64,000 nucleotides of DNA, taken from assembly GCA_003024175.1 (NCBI GenBank), contig MDYQ01000111.1:124001-188000 (forward strand), read 5' to 3'. The notes beneath the pieces are model-generated. The model was not told the DNA's origin. It did not search any database and saw only the letters and a program-made list of their open reading frames with translations. Shown piece after piece: positions 51,505 through 63,700 of this stretch. Origin of the DNA: Planoprotostelium fungivorum (lineage: Eukaryota; Evosea; Variosea; Cavosteliida; Cavosteliaceae). Numbering within the stretch: position 1 is the stretch's first letter; each line of letters begins with the position of its first letter. Both the position numbers and the translations under genes were made by a program.

Positions 51505-51991
51505 AGAAGAGGAAGGACAGAAGAGGAAAGAGGAGGAAGAAGGCTCTCGTTGTGACGGAAGGATTGAATAGACGACGCCTCTTGTGGTATCGATCGAATG
51601 AGATGATGGAAGATGATGCGAACGGTTCTCGTCAGAGGAATACGAACGAGCCTCTTGTTTCAGATGATTGCCAGGACGATGAATGAAATAGTACGTGGAA
51701 GATGTACCACGATCTGGGAGATCTACAGATCGCCCTCTTTGGGGTGTGTTTGATGCCTCTTGGGATACACCGCTACTTCACGCAGCAACGCGGCGATCAA
51801 TCCAATGGAAAGCTGTAACACAGAGAGACACACGGCTAGAGGATCAGTTGTCGATACAAGTCTCTTTGTCTCTTCCTCTCTTTCATCCGTGGGTTGGTGC
51901 TTCCTCACACCTTTGGTTGCGTTGAGGTGATTTCACCTGTCAAAAAGTGAGATCTAAAATAGCGCTAGAATCGAAAGAGAACGGAGTCAGC
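51505..51991. other. Gap between PI3-kinase and receptor kinase genes
   Basis: Frames here (for example the Lys/Arg-rich one from 51501) continue from the preceding exon region or are random. Nothing further can be supported. Confidence 0.4.
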
Positions 51992-54900
51992 ATGCGGCCT
52001 CACCTGCTCCAGTTCGTAGTGCTCTTGTATCTTATCAGTGGGGCAGGTTCGACTCAAGTAAAAAAATAGATGTAGCTATTGAGATCTCACTGTTACAGGC
52101 AAGAGACACGAACATGATATCGTCACCACCATCAACGCCTCACAGTTCATCGGTATGATTTTTATAGTTGTCCACTCCACTGAATTGAGCAGATGTATTT
52201 ATATATATTACCTACCATTGCAGCGGTTGGTGTAATCGTATTATTTGTATTCAAGGCAGTCACTGAAGATATAACTATCTATTCTGCTGTTTCCAAACGG
52301 GCGTCCGCCGCAAGGACATCATCTTCTATGACACCAGAGATGATGGAAAGAGGCAATACGACTGGCAGCTCTGACAACGAACCGATGACCGATTCTTCTC
52401 TGGTCTACGCAGCGAATCCTCTCATGGTGATTCAATCGTTTCTGGTGGAATCATCCAGATGTTGAGTGTATCTTCAGAACGATAAGACATCGACTCACAA
52501 CGACCGGTGGCGGAAATTCGTCTCCATTCCAACTGTCTTCATCGTGGCCGTTCTCGTCTTCATTGCCATCATTGCCATCTCCATCACCCTCCTCAGCTAT
52601 AACGCACAGAACAACATGGTAGAAGATCTGACGTCACAGATTCAACAGGAGATCAGCAAGAGCTATCTGAGCCAAGTCAACGACGCATTCGAAGAATACA
52701 AAGAATGGGGGGAAGAGAGTGGGTCATCATCATCACCTCCATCACCTCCGTCTACGATCGATCGGATGTTATAAATCGTCTCACAATTTCTCAGTCGCTG
52801 CCTTTGTCGGCTATTACATACCACCCAGTACAACCCCGCTCGCGCTCAACGAATCAGCTTACAGGCAATACCCACACATCTTTCAATATCTCATCTCTTC
52901 CATGACACACCGCGACATCGGTTCCGGCTTCAACATCGGAGTGAGATCATCATCCGATCATCATATCATCACCCTTCACATTCGATCTACACGTCTGGAC
53001 GTGAGAACATAACACTCGTGCTGATCTCGCTCCAGTTTTCAAACGGTAAGAGCTTCGGTGGAGGCTACGAATTGTTCGGTGTCGACATTTATGACACCGT
53101 CGTCATCAACGATACGAATTACATCTGGGTCAGCATCCTTCCACCCAGCTTAAATTTCTCCACCATAGATTATCCAGAGTGGGCCTTTCTTCATCACAAT
53201 CATCGCTGACGAGAACAGCCCTCACCCTTTTTATCGTTTCTCGCTGGGACCAGATCTGACCGTACAAGATTGTCCCACGGACAGCTCCACCCGCTACTGG
53301 AGCCCACTACAACCCACGGTGAAGATTGTACGTTGTGTCGACGCTGACCCTGTCGACAGCCTGTGAACGCCACCTCAATCGAAATCGCCGTGATTCGAGG
53401 AGTCAGAATATGCTACAACAAGATGCTCTCTTATACCATCAATGTCACGGTCAAATTCACTCGATTTGCAAAGTTATTGCAACAGATGGTATCTCAAGCA
53501 CAGGGAAGAGCTTTCATCGTAGAAAAGAACGGTGCTCTGGTGGCATCTACAACGGGGTCCAAGCCTTTCGCCTTCACCTCTACTGGGTGACGTCGTCTCT
53601 CGTCACGATGACGTCATTGACTTTACCAGTGCGATCGTCCGATATTTCGCCAGCAATTGTACGGACGATTGGATTCGGGAAGCTTGGAGGCTATATATAG
53701 ACAATCCAACTGCATCACAGACCACCCACACGATCGACGGGGTAGACTACTTCCTCTTACCCAGTTCATTCGATTCCGGTGACGGAATATCCTGGATCAC
53801 CCTCCACCTGGTAGAATCCGAACCGTACATCGGTACCATCCGCGTCTACAACAGGTGATGACGGATGATGACGTCATCGACGAGAGATTGACGTGACGAC
53901 AGGCGCACTGGTATCATCGTGGGGGTTGTCTGTGCATTTGCAGTGGTGCTGGCCGTGTTGGCTTCCTTCTGGATCACCCGTCCGTTCACTTACCTTACGA
54001 AACAATTGCAGAAGGCGGCCAGAATGCAGTACACGGAGGATCACATCTCCGCACCCGTCTTGTTCGAAGCAAGGAGGCTGCATCAAGCTTTTGAGACGAT
54101 GAAAGATGCGATGATGAGCTTCCAAAGATACATTCCGGAAGCACTCGTGAAGACGAGGGTGAGTCGTTCATCATCCGATCATGTGACATCATCTCCACAT
54201 CACCATGTTCATGATGATGACGATGACCTCTGACAAAGACAGATGGACTATAAAGATCTGAAACACCTCGTGGAGATCGGCTCCGGTGCATACGGTATCG
54301 TTTTCCGCGCAGGTATAACATTTAATCGAAATCGACTCAGACCTTTCAGAATGGAACGACGAGATCGTAGCCGTGAAGCAGATGAAGATGGACAGAATGG
54401 GAGAGACACAGATGTCCGACTTTCTATCTGAAGTCAGCATCCTCCAGAGGCTGCCACCACACCGCAACGTCGTTCTGTTCAGAGCGGCCACTTTTCCTCC
54501 CCAGCCACTCAGGTGAGCACGCATCATCATCATCATCATCATCAGGTTCATCGTGGGGATATAAGCTGATCCGTTATAGTATGATCACGGAGTTCTGCGG
54601 TGGTGGTAGTCTGTACGGTGAGGAGATGAAAATTCACGAGGATCTCACTCTTTCCAGCTTATCTAAGAAACCACCCTGGTATGCTACCGAACGAGAAATT
54701 GAGGCTCGTCACCGAGATCGCCAGAGGCATGCGTCACCTCCACCAGCAGAAGGTCGTTCACAGGTACAATATCACCTTTAAGACGTATCGTCTAACACGT
54801 GCACAGAGATCTCGCTCTTAGAAACATCCTCTTAAGTGACCAATTGGAAGCGAAAGTGTCTGATTTCGGTCTGTCGAGAGTCAACTCGAACGGGGACGGA

Positions 54901-55425
54901 TCGACCACGAAGAGTGACGTGGGACCACTAAAGTGGATGTCACCTGAGGCCGTCACGGAGAGCAGATACTCCACGAAATCGGATGTCTTTAGCTTCGGTG
55001 TCGTAGTGTGAGTTTGATGATGATCGAGACGGGATCTGATTGGATGATGATAGATGGGAAATTTTTGAAGAGCAGGATCCCTTTCCAGAGGTAACTGCAG
55101 TGGAGGCGGCCTTTCAAGTGGTAAACGGACAGAGACTAGAGTTCACTAACTGTCCATATCCTTGGCTCATCCGCCTCGTTCAATGTGATACGTGACACGT
55201 CCATCCATGTCCTGACATCAGGCAGCATGTTGGGAGAAAGAGCCGAAGAATCGTCCGAGCTTCAAGTACGTCCTTCAAGCCATGATCAATGAGGCCATAC
55301 CGGAAGACAAAGAAGTGGAAGACGATGAGGAAGTTCAGATACCTCTCGTAACAGTCACGGTGTCCCCGACACAGTATCATCACGTTTCAGTCGTGTCCAC
55401 GCCTCGTCATTCGACCTACACGTAG
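51992..55425 (+). CDS. Sensor receptor kinase: Cache-like ectodomain, HAMP-like linker, TKL kinase
   Basis: Start MRPHLLQFVVLLYLISGAG (signal peptide). Two hydrophobic segments (PTIAAVGVIVLFVF near 52215; VFIVAVLVFIAIIAISITLL near 52545) precede an ectodomain of about 400 residues (52620-53860) with Cache-like features: a long helix (QIQQEISKSYLSQVNDAFEE), then GYELFGVDIYDTVVIND and GRAFIVEKNGALVAST. A third helix (GIIVGVVCAFAVVLAVLASF) is followed by a P-containing HAMP-type linker (TYLTKQLQKAARMQ). The kinase has GSGAYGIVF, VAVKQMK, HRDLALRNILL (split by an intron), AKVSDFGLSR, WMSPEA and NRPSF near the end. Catalytic residues are complete. It joins a bacterial-style small-molecule sensor plan to a eukaryotic kinase. 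Ligand unknown. Confidence 0.8.
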
Positions 55426-55512
55426 ACATCATCATCAGAAAAAGGAATAAATGTTGTATGTATGTAGGGTTTGTAATTTGAGATATTTGTCCCGCACAGA
55501 AGGCGGAAGAGG

Positions 55513-56822
55513 ATGTCTTCAACAAAGCCTCGCATCGTGATCGGTTTCGATGGTGGAGCCACTAAGACCAATGTTGTTGCCATCGATGTCACAACGGCAC
55601 AGGTGCGTATGTCTGATCTCCTATGATTTGGAGATATGTTCTGAAAGGTCCAGGTTCTAGCTCACTGGAAAGGCCCTTGCACTAACTTCAATAGCGTTGG
55701 TCCAGCTGCTGTAAAAGAGACCATCAGAGAAGGAATTGTGAATGTCACTCGTGATGCAGGCAGCGACGAGTCGCACGGTGAGAGATCAGAATCCATCGAC
55801 CTCACGAAATGGAGTCTCAATTCATAATGCAGTACTGGGAGTGGGGCTTGGAATCTCAGGAATCGATCGCCCGGAAGATCAAGAGCTGGTCAAAACGTGG
55901 ATTCACGAGATGCTTCCATCCCATTCAGACATTGCCATCGGTATCTACAATGATGCCATCGCCGCTCTGGCCAGCGGCACGGATGGCATCTTGGAGAATG
56001 GAGTCGTTCTCATCAGCGGCACGGGAGTCATCGCATGGGGCTTCGACAAAGACAGAAAGGATCTACGTGCGGCTGGTTGGGGACCGCTCCTCGGGGACGA
56101 AGGCGCAGGCTATCAGATCGGCTACCACGTCTTAACTGCCTCCGTCGAATGTGCAGTGAGTGCATCTCATATCATCATTACAGGCGATCTGATGTTTCAT
56201 TCTCAGGACGGGAGAGGTCCAGAGACGACTCTACTTCCTGCTGTTTTAGAACAATTGAAGTTGAAGAAACCAGAAGATCTCATTCCATGGGCTTACTCGA
56301 GCGATCGCATCCAGTGGGCCAAGTTTGCTGATCTGGCACCACTGGCGGTGATTCACATGAACAAGGGAGACGCCGTAGCCACGAAGATCGTCGAGAAGAC
56401 TGTTCACCATCTGCTGGTATGTCATAGTTTCACGATCGCCATCATTACACGTTCGATCGTCATCGTTCACATTCACGATCAACTCGGACTTTATCACCAT
56501 TCGACAACAACTACATCATCACATCATCGACACCCCTCGATCATCAATCATCACATCATTTCCATCATCTTCACGAGAGAGAATAACTGAAAGACAGAAC
56601 GCCGTCTCCACTGTCATCCGTAGATTGAATTTAGACAAAGAGGAACAGTTCAACGTCGTTCTATCGGGTGGCAACCTCACTCATGATGGCAGCGTCTATG
56701 CAAAGCGGATTACGGAGGGGCTTCGTGGATCTTTTGGAGAGAAAGTGAAAGTGACGTTCCCAAAGATAGGGCCAGAGGTAGCGTTGGCGATCCTCTTGAC
56801 GAAACAAAATCAATTGCAATAG
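55513..56822 (+). CDS. NAGK: N-acetyl-D-glucosamine kinase
   Basis: BadF/BadG-type ATPase fold. Motifs: IGFDGGATKTNVVAID (phosphate 1), GVGLGISGIDRPED, NDAIAALASGT, VLISGTGVIAWGF (phosphate 2) and GWGPLLGDEGAGYQIGYHVL, then the C-terminal half ending VALAILLTKQNQ. Length of about 340 residues equals the animal enzyme. It phosphorylates GlcNAc to GlcNAc-6-phosphate for amino-sugar salvage in the cytosol, which fits an amoeba feeding on chitin- or peptidoglycan-bearing prey. The start MSSTKPRIVIG is the first ATG. The intron near 56416-56620 is the longest of the gene. Confidence 0.9.
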
Positions 56823-56986
56823 ATTCGATATGTATCGATCTCTCTTTCTTCAGATGATGATCGACGATGTGTGACTGCTATGCTTGAACGTGTCTCACTG
56901 GTCGATTTCTATTTCAGCAGTGAAAGAAAGATCACCGTTCTGGGCATAGGCTGGTCTGATGGTAGAAGAACAAGCCGATTTAATTC

Positions 56987-57521
56987 TCACGCCTCCTCTT
57001 TACGATTAAGCTTGCGTCCTGAACGCTTCCTCGTCTGGCGATGTCGATCTCTGACCATCTGAAAGACGTTCGATGTCAAGTTCATCTTGTGTCCTCCTAG
57101 GGTTTCATACTCGATCGAAAACCCCAATCGCATGCTCTTCCCCTCTATTTGCCCAGTCAACTGGTGTACGATGAGACCATGTCGCATCAACACACAGTTC
57201 CACACCTTTAAGAGGATAGGAGGCGTGCGGAGATAGTCTGGTAATAAGGTAGTCTCCTGACCGTTTGGACAGAAGAGGCAGGACTGCTCCTCGACATCGA
57301 GGGGTGAGCCATCGCCGTCCAAGAGTTTCACGGTCACAGTACACCTCGAGAGACAACCAGAGAGTGGAGACGCCTGTTCAATTGTGAGTCAATCCTTTCT
57401 GTCACCAGCGCACCTCATTCAGAATAATGATGGGCTTGGGGGACAGAAATCTGCTCTCGCCGTGATAAGACTTCCTCTGGTGAGCTCTGAGGGGCTCTAA
57501 AAGCTTGAACGATACAGGCAT
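56987..57521 (-). CDS. Beta-rich protein, possibly CudA-like DNA-binding domain
   Basis: Two exons joined in phase 0 by an intron from about 57371 to 57410 give roughly 165 residues from MPVSFKLLEPLRAHQRKSY. The sequence continues HGESRFLSPKPIIILNEA, then strands CTVTVKLLDGDGSPLDVE, a middle with two Cys (SCLFC) and MRLGFSIEYETLGGHKMNLT, ending in a basic tail RQTRKRSGRKLNRK that could be a nuclear signal. The start and the GESRFLSP-type element remind me of the conserved core of amoebozoan CudA-type nuclear factors; this is from memory and weak. Confidence 0.5.
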
Positions 57522-58157
57522 AGCTGAAGATAGAGGTGTGTCCAGAATCGACTGTGCCTTCTCTTCCCCCCTCCAGCGTCCACAGGTCGTCTATCCACTC
57601 CAAAACCAAGGAGAGTGGTGGTCCTTGTCCGTATGCCTCCATACTCGACGATTGTTTCGTGTGTTGGGGGTCGGCGTTGCTCTAGCAATCATCCAGTCTG
57701 ATTCTGAAACAAATTTTGACAGATAAACTCCGCTGTGGCGCGCTTGACGGATCATTTGTGTCATTCATCTAATCATGCCCCAAGTTCTCCATCTTTGATC
57801 TCCGAAGTACGCAGAACCTGATCGTTTTTGTCACCCTGGGGAGCTTCTTCAATGGTGCCCGACGAAACAGTGGTTCGTAATCTATCTGTTGTGGGACCGC
57901 ATCTCTTGATGTTTACGTGTGTTTCAGCCGAAAATGCAGACCGTTTACCTCATACAAAGTGGGCGGTAAGGCCCATTTTGCCGCGTAACCCGCTGGAGGA
58001 TTTACTTCACCTCCCTAACTTTACTTTTCCTTTGATTCTCTGATCATGCACTGTCAGAAAAAGGAGAAGGATAGGGATCTCGGGCTCTGCGAGAGAGGGA
58101 ACCGCTGGAAGTCAAGGTAACGGTACGTTTTTGAGCTCCTTTCAGAGGCTTTTATTT
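57522..58157. other. Gap without a firm gene
   Basis: A plus-strand frame (57828-58043) and small possible exons near 58060-58250 (ending with TPKTNLIDSVSIISLF) exist. The latter overlap, on the other strand, a hydrophobic stretch that may be the tail of the GH18-like gene. No assignment is made. Confidence 0.35.
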
Positions 58158-60098
58158 TACAGAGAGGCCAAGAAGCAACCCAGAACGACCACTCCAAAGA
58201 CCAACCTGATCGACTCCGTCAGCATCATCTCACTCTTCATCATCCAAAATCTCACTTGTCTCCGGCGTTCGGTGCGGTCGTGATGATTCCACTGTTGGAC
58301 GTAGATGCTTCAGTTTGGGAGGTAGAGAATGTCGCTTCTACTGTGTCTGAGCTTCCAGAAACCGAATCGGAATCGGAGACGGACGTCGCGGTGACCACTG
58401 GGTTGGAGCTCGTTGTAGACGAAGTCTCCTGGGTAGTTGTAGATGTAGTATCCTGGCTCGTTGTAGACGAAGTGTCTTGGCTGGTGGAAGAAGCGATAGA
58501 AGTCTGCGTACTCTGCGTAACTTCGGTCTCTTGCGTAGTCTCCGTATCTTGAGTAGTCTCCGAATCTTCTGTGCTCGATGTGCTTTGACTCGTTGTAGAT
58601 GAAGGGGAGGACGACAGAGATCGGTAAGCCTGGTGGATGTAACTGGGGAGGGTGACCGAATTGGCCAGAGTGTGGATGTGTACACCCGCCAATTGATGAG
58701 AAGCAAAGAAGGCGATCTGTGATGGATGAGAATGGCGATGACGATGATGGCGAATCACCTTGTTGTAGATGGTCACGTTGTTCTCCCAGCCGATCCAGTT
58801 GTCTCCTGGAGAGATTGAATATGGAAAGCGTTGGATGATGTCATGTGATGTTCACCTTGAAGGAGGTAGAATTGGTCTTGTGAGGTAGAATACACTCCAG
58901 TAGCTCCATCCGCTTCCAAAGAATCCAACTGCATCATCGTCAACACGATCGAGATGACATGTGATATGGTGCATCACCTCTCTCTGAGACAGTTGACCCT
59001 CTCCAAACTGAGTACTGAGGCATCCAGAAGGATTCAACTGGGCCACTGGAGAGCCCACGTCTGTAAGACTCGAATTGGCGAGCTGGTATGTGATGCCGGT
59101 ACCAGGGATGCCGACGACGATCTGATTAGAGGATGAGCGACGAGGAGACGCCTTCTCATCGACACACCTTCTGACTGGGGATCAATTGGACGAGCTCTTG
59201 GATGGTCCATTGCAATGATGAGAGGGGGGAGAGAGCGGATGTTCCGACCGTCTGGACCGTCCAGCTTCCGAAAAAGGAGATACTGTCCAAGATCATGTAA
59301 TCGACTGTGTCCGAATGAGATGTGATGCATCATACGATACACGAACCGATATTGGCCGTTTGGGTGTAGTTCAAAGTCTGGTACCAGTCACTGCGAACGG
59401 ATGTCCAGAAGAAGAGTTCCAAGGGCTCACTCTGGGCGGCGATGGCCGCTCGAACTGCGGTGGCGAGGCTCAGTGCTTTCGGCTGTGGAACATGATGAGT
59501 CCAGAGGTTGTGATGTTCGAGTCTATCTCACTCCATCGTCTTGACTCCATGTCCAGTGGATCTCAACACCCTTCATGCCATATTGGAGGGCGTATTGGAT
59601 GAGACCGGAAGCAAAGGAGCTAGTCTTTGTGGCGTTCTCATACAGAGTGTCCTGCAGATCAGTGCTGGTGAGGGAGGAGATCTACAGAAGATGGTGAGTC
59701 CGCGATATGGAGACGACTCCATCGAGGTGACTCACCACGAGCTTTGTGGTGGCATTCTGTTGGGTGATATCGTTGAGCATACCAGGATATTGCCAGGCTG
59801 TGGCGCGTCAACATCATTAGACAATACATCAGACTCACCATCCCCCTCTGGAAAGGTGTCCGAGGCAGTGTCATACGCGGCATTCTGGATGATGATGTGT
59901 GTGTACTGCGTGTAATCGATCTGAAGAGTCCCCTTAGTATCCACACTGCATGATGCTGGTGCTACTCACGGTGTCTGGGCTGACCGCACACAGACCACCC
60001 GAATAACGGAACCAATTCTGGTAGTAGGCCACGCTCAGGGGGGTACCAACGGTCGCCGCCAGGAGGCTCAAGAGAACGATGAGGGTCTGGACCTGCAT
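58158..60098 (-). CDS. GH18-like (chitinase-like) surface protein lacking catalytic residues
   Basis: Start MQVQTLIVLLSLLAATVG is a signal peptide, followed by SVAYYQNWFRYSG and IDYTQYTHIIIQNAAYD, the first strands of a GH18 barrel. Further landmarks: YALQYGMKGVEIHWTWSQ at the active-site strand (about 59550-59610), ISFFGSW, KIVVGIPGTGITYQL and, at the last strand, FFASHQLAGVHIHTL. The GH18 motif DGxDxDxE reads KGVEIHWT, so the catalytic Glu and Asp residues are replaced and the protein is more likely a lectin than an enzyme. A Ser/Thr-rich stalk (58620-58270) follows. The frame stops at 58252, but a hydrophobic tail (SIRLVFGVVVLGCFLASL, stop 58158) lies just behind and would make a GPI-type signal if a very short intron is removed. 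Confidence 0.7.
58270..58620 (-). repeat. Ser/Thr-rich stalk of low complexity
   Basis: Repeats such as TTSQDTTSTT and TEDSETTQDTETTQ, probably heavily O-glycosylated. At DNA level several copies contain CTACAACG or CTACAACT. Confidence 0.8.
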
Positions 60099-60700
60099 GC
60101 TGCCTCGGAAGAAATGGAAGGCTTCTCAAGATATCTAGAGCTCACCTTAGGTGATCCGACTCGGTCTAAGCGTGAGTCGGAGAAGTCTTAACGCGGTGGT
60201 CCTATGGCCTCACCTTTCAGGGAGAAGAGTCGCTGACGCCAACACGACAGTGGATGACAAGCGGAGAGACGACAGACTTGTCTCTGTACTCAGCATAACC
60301 GCGATAATTTTCCGTCGCTGATGAGGGAGCAGATGGCGATATCAACAAGAGGGAACAAAGTCTTCTTGTAGCTAGCTGCATTCGTGGATTGTTCTCTCTT
60401 GTGTGAATCAGATGCGATCCGATGAACGGAGCGTCGAGTGAAGGTGTCGTCGAAGATAGACTGGTGACGAGCGTGGCCACATCGAGAGCCGCTGTGGCTA
60501 TTAGTCTCGGCTTGATAAATTGAAAATCGATTTTATTTGAGGTTGATTTTTCAGCGCAAATCGGGTAGAGGAGCGGGATCTCGACACCATTGACAAAGAT
60601 CTCGTCTTTGCTGTAGAGCTCAATTGTAAATTAGTATACTGCCACGGCCTCGTCTCATCCTAAACCGTCAAACTAGTGATTCAGGAACAGACATCGTATC
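60099..60700. other. Divergent intergenic region
   Basis: It separates the GH18-like gene (-) and the SH2/VPS9 gene (+). A small hairpin (CCGACTC at 60156, GAGTCGG at 60174) lies near the GH18-like start. A minus-strand frame (60217-60480) has no ATG at its head, no recognised domain and no splice support. Confidence 0.4.
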
Positions 60701-63700
60701 ATGGAGGGTAAGTGACTTTCTTGCGAAGTCTAGACCTCCATTCGATCTCTGATCCTCGGTCGTCATCTTCTCAACTTTTGATTCATTTAATGCAGATTGG
60801 TTTCGTCCAACTATCAGTCGCGTCCAAGCGGAGGTAATGATTTTCTCTTCACACAATCGTTTGCACAAAGACTCACGATACATAGAACCTTCTGGCCAAT
60901 TTAGAAGTCGGAATGTTTGTCGTCCGTGGTTCCTCACAGCCCGATAGCTACGCTCTATCCTATGTGGACAGCAGCACCGATGTAGTGCATTCCCTGATCA
61001 ACAAGACGCCATCTGGTTTCATTTTGCCCGACATACCAGCCGCTGTATTTCCAACTTTAGAGGCTCTCGTCTCCGCTTGTAACTTTCTTATGCAAATTCC
61101 AAAGAAGAAGACGCTTCCTCATCAACAGCCCGCCTCCCCAGCTCCACCCAATGTCAATAACTACGCAGATCCATACCCTGCCATTGCAGCAGCAGTTGCT
61201 GGCGCCAGCACCACATCACCGACCAACATCCAATCACCCAATGTTCAATTATCAAATGTTCAAACACCCACACCATCCAACAACGCTCAAACACCCAACC
61301 TCCCTATCATCCAATCTCCCAAACCTTCGAGTGTCCAATCATCCAAGACCTCCAATGTCCAATCACCCGAAACCGTATCACACGATTCATCCATCGCCAT
61401 CATCTCGGAGGCGTTTACCGACAGAAGCGCAGCGGAGATCAAAGAAGCATTGAAGGCATCTCAATATGACGTTACCGCCGCCATCGATCTCTTGGTGAGT
61501 CCACGCGTCGGACTCATCGTCATTACCTCTTCTTCCCTTCTCATCATCTCCTGCCTTCTCATCTCGTTATCTCTTGTATGATCTCATCATCTCATCATCT
61601 CATTTGCATCAGCTGCGCACGCCCGCAGAGCCCAAGAAGATCGTCGAAGAGGCCCCCCGTGTCTCTCAGAAAATCGAGTGAGTCCGTCTACATCGTTGTA
61701 GATTGACTCATTTCCCCAGATCTCCACGATCCATTCCCGAGGAACAACCCAAGGAGAGGAAATCGTGAGAGAGTGGAAATTTCGCGGGAAATTCACGAAA
61801 ACAGGTTCAACGTGGTCAACGTCTTCCTACAGCACATCAAGACGAACGTAAAATACTCACCCGAAGTAAGATATCTCACTTGACACACATTTCACTGAAA
61901 TTTCTCAGTACATCGACGAGAACTGGGCCAGGCTGCCCAAAATTTTGGACCAGTCGAACGTCCCTGGTTCCCTGGAGAGTAACCTCCACAAGATCCTCCA
62001 GTACGTCGAATTTCCTCCGAAATTTCTCACCGTTCCAGGAACACAGACCACCCGTTGGGTTTGAAGATGGATGCCTTCATCAACAACTACAACATGACCA
62101 TCACCGTACCCTCTTACGGTGCAAGCAGAGCTCTCGCCGAGGCATCCAATTTCGTCACTTCCCTACAGAACATCATCTCGTCCAAGGTAACGACCATCTA
62201 CAACGCTTCATTGAAATGAAACAGGTGGAATCGTTCAGAAGTCCACTCGGTAGCCAGGTCGCCTGGAGGGTTATCGTTTCCGTCTTGTTGCCCAGAGTAT
62301 ACGAAAACCTCTTCCACATAGTTACGTCGGAATTCGCTGCGGTGAATTCCGATCGACTCCACAAGATGAAGCAGCTGGTCAATTGTGAACCCGCGGTCTT
62401 TCTCGGTATGGTTCGTTGTAGATGACCGGAAAATAACGGAAAATAGGGAGGTCGACGCCGGTGTCGAAGGCTCAGTTGGAGGAGGTCGCGAAGCGATTCG
62501 CGGAAATCAGTCGAACGATTCCGGTGCACAATCGATTGAGCCTCTTAGTTGAGATCGTGCAGGCCATCTCTGATCTGGCCCAACCAGCCGTAACGTGAGT
62601 TTTCATCTGATTTTCGTCGACATACATACTGACCCCTCATCCAGGAACGCCGATAGCCTCTTGTGCTATTTCTCCGCCGTGCTGTGTTATTCCGGATTAA
62701 ATTCTCCGATGGCCCACGCTCTCATCACTCGAACTTTCTCTCCTCCATTCGTCATCGAAGGCCTCGAAGGTGAGAAATTTCCGCGAAAGAGAACCGAAAT
62801 ATCGACGAATCTTCAGGTTTCGCCTTGACCGTGTTTGAGACTTCACTGGATTACGTGCACTCCAATTCTCAGGCCATTCTACCCGAAGTCACCTTCCGGT
62901 AATCACCCCAACTCGTACGTACGTAACCTGAAATCTCCCAGAAACGTCCGCGCTCCTTCCCTGGGTGTTCCCAGGTCGGCCGACGGCAGCCCCATCGTCT
63001 TGTCTTCCACGCGAAATCCCACGGTAAATCCGGCCAATTACTTATCGGTACGTATGGTAGCCAACCACTTGACGTCCTCCGACCCACAGCAATTGGCCCA
63101 GCAGTATCCTTACATCAGGAAGGAGACGAGGACAGAAGAGCCCCCGAAGGAAATCAAACCAGGTGAGGCTCGTTGTAGACGATCGGATGATGACGTCATC
63201 AGTCGAAGAGCCTCCGGTCGTACAGCCGGAGCCGAATTTTTCCGGTTACGGAAATCTCGATGATGTCTTTGCGGGAAGGGAGCAGGAGAAATCGCAGGCG
63301 CAGAATCCAGCTCCCGTGAGAGCGACTGCCACATTACCCTCCTTGAGTCCGAGCGTTCCCAGGAATCACGTGGTCAGTTCTCCGAATCTTCCCAGGATGC
63401 CCACGGCTCCCGCACCTTCTCCACCAGTCCCCGCCAGTGAGAGACCTGAGATTTCCGAGAAAGTTCTGACGTAGACTAGATGCCTCTTGGAGGGAACAGG
63501 CGAAGGTGTCTCCCTCGACTTCGACAGAAAAGGTCAATTTCCAATCTACAACGAGCCCCGTACCAGCCACTACGTCTGCTGCGAGCACTCCGAAGCAGCC
63601 TTTGAACCTGTACGGCTCGTTCTCTAGCTTGGAAGCTTCTCTCGCTACTCCTTCTTCCCCTTCTAAAAATAGCCCCAGCGAAACACCCACTCCGACACTT

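Noticed and set aside
58256-58552. Val/Trp-rich open frame on the plus strand
   Set aside because: It is the antisense shadow of the Ser/Thr-rich stalk of the GH18-like protein.
60217-60480. Minus-strand open frame of 87 codons
   Set aside because: It opens at GTG, has no recognisable domain, and lies in a divergent promoter region.
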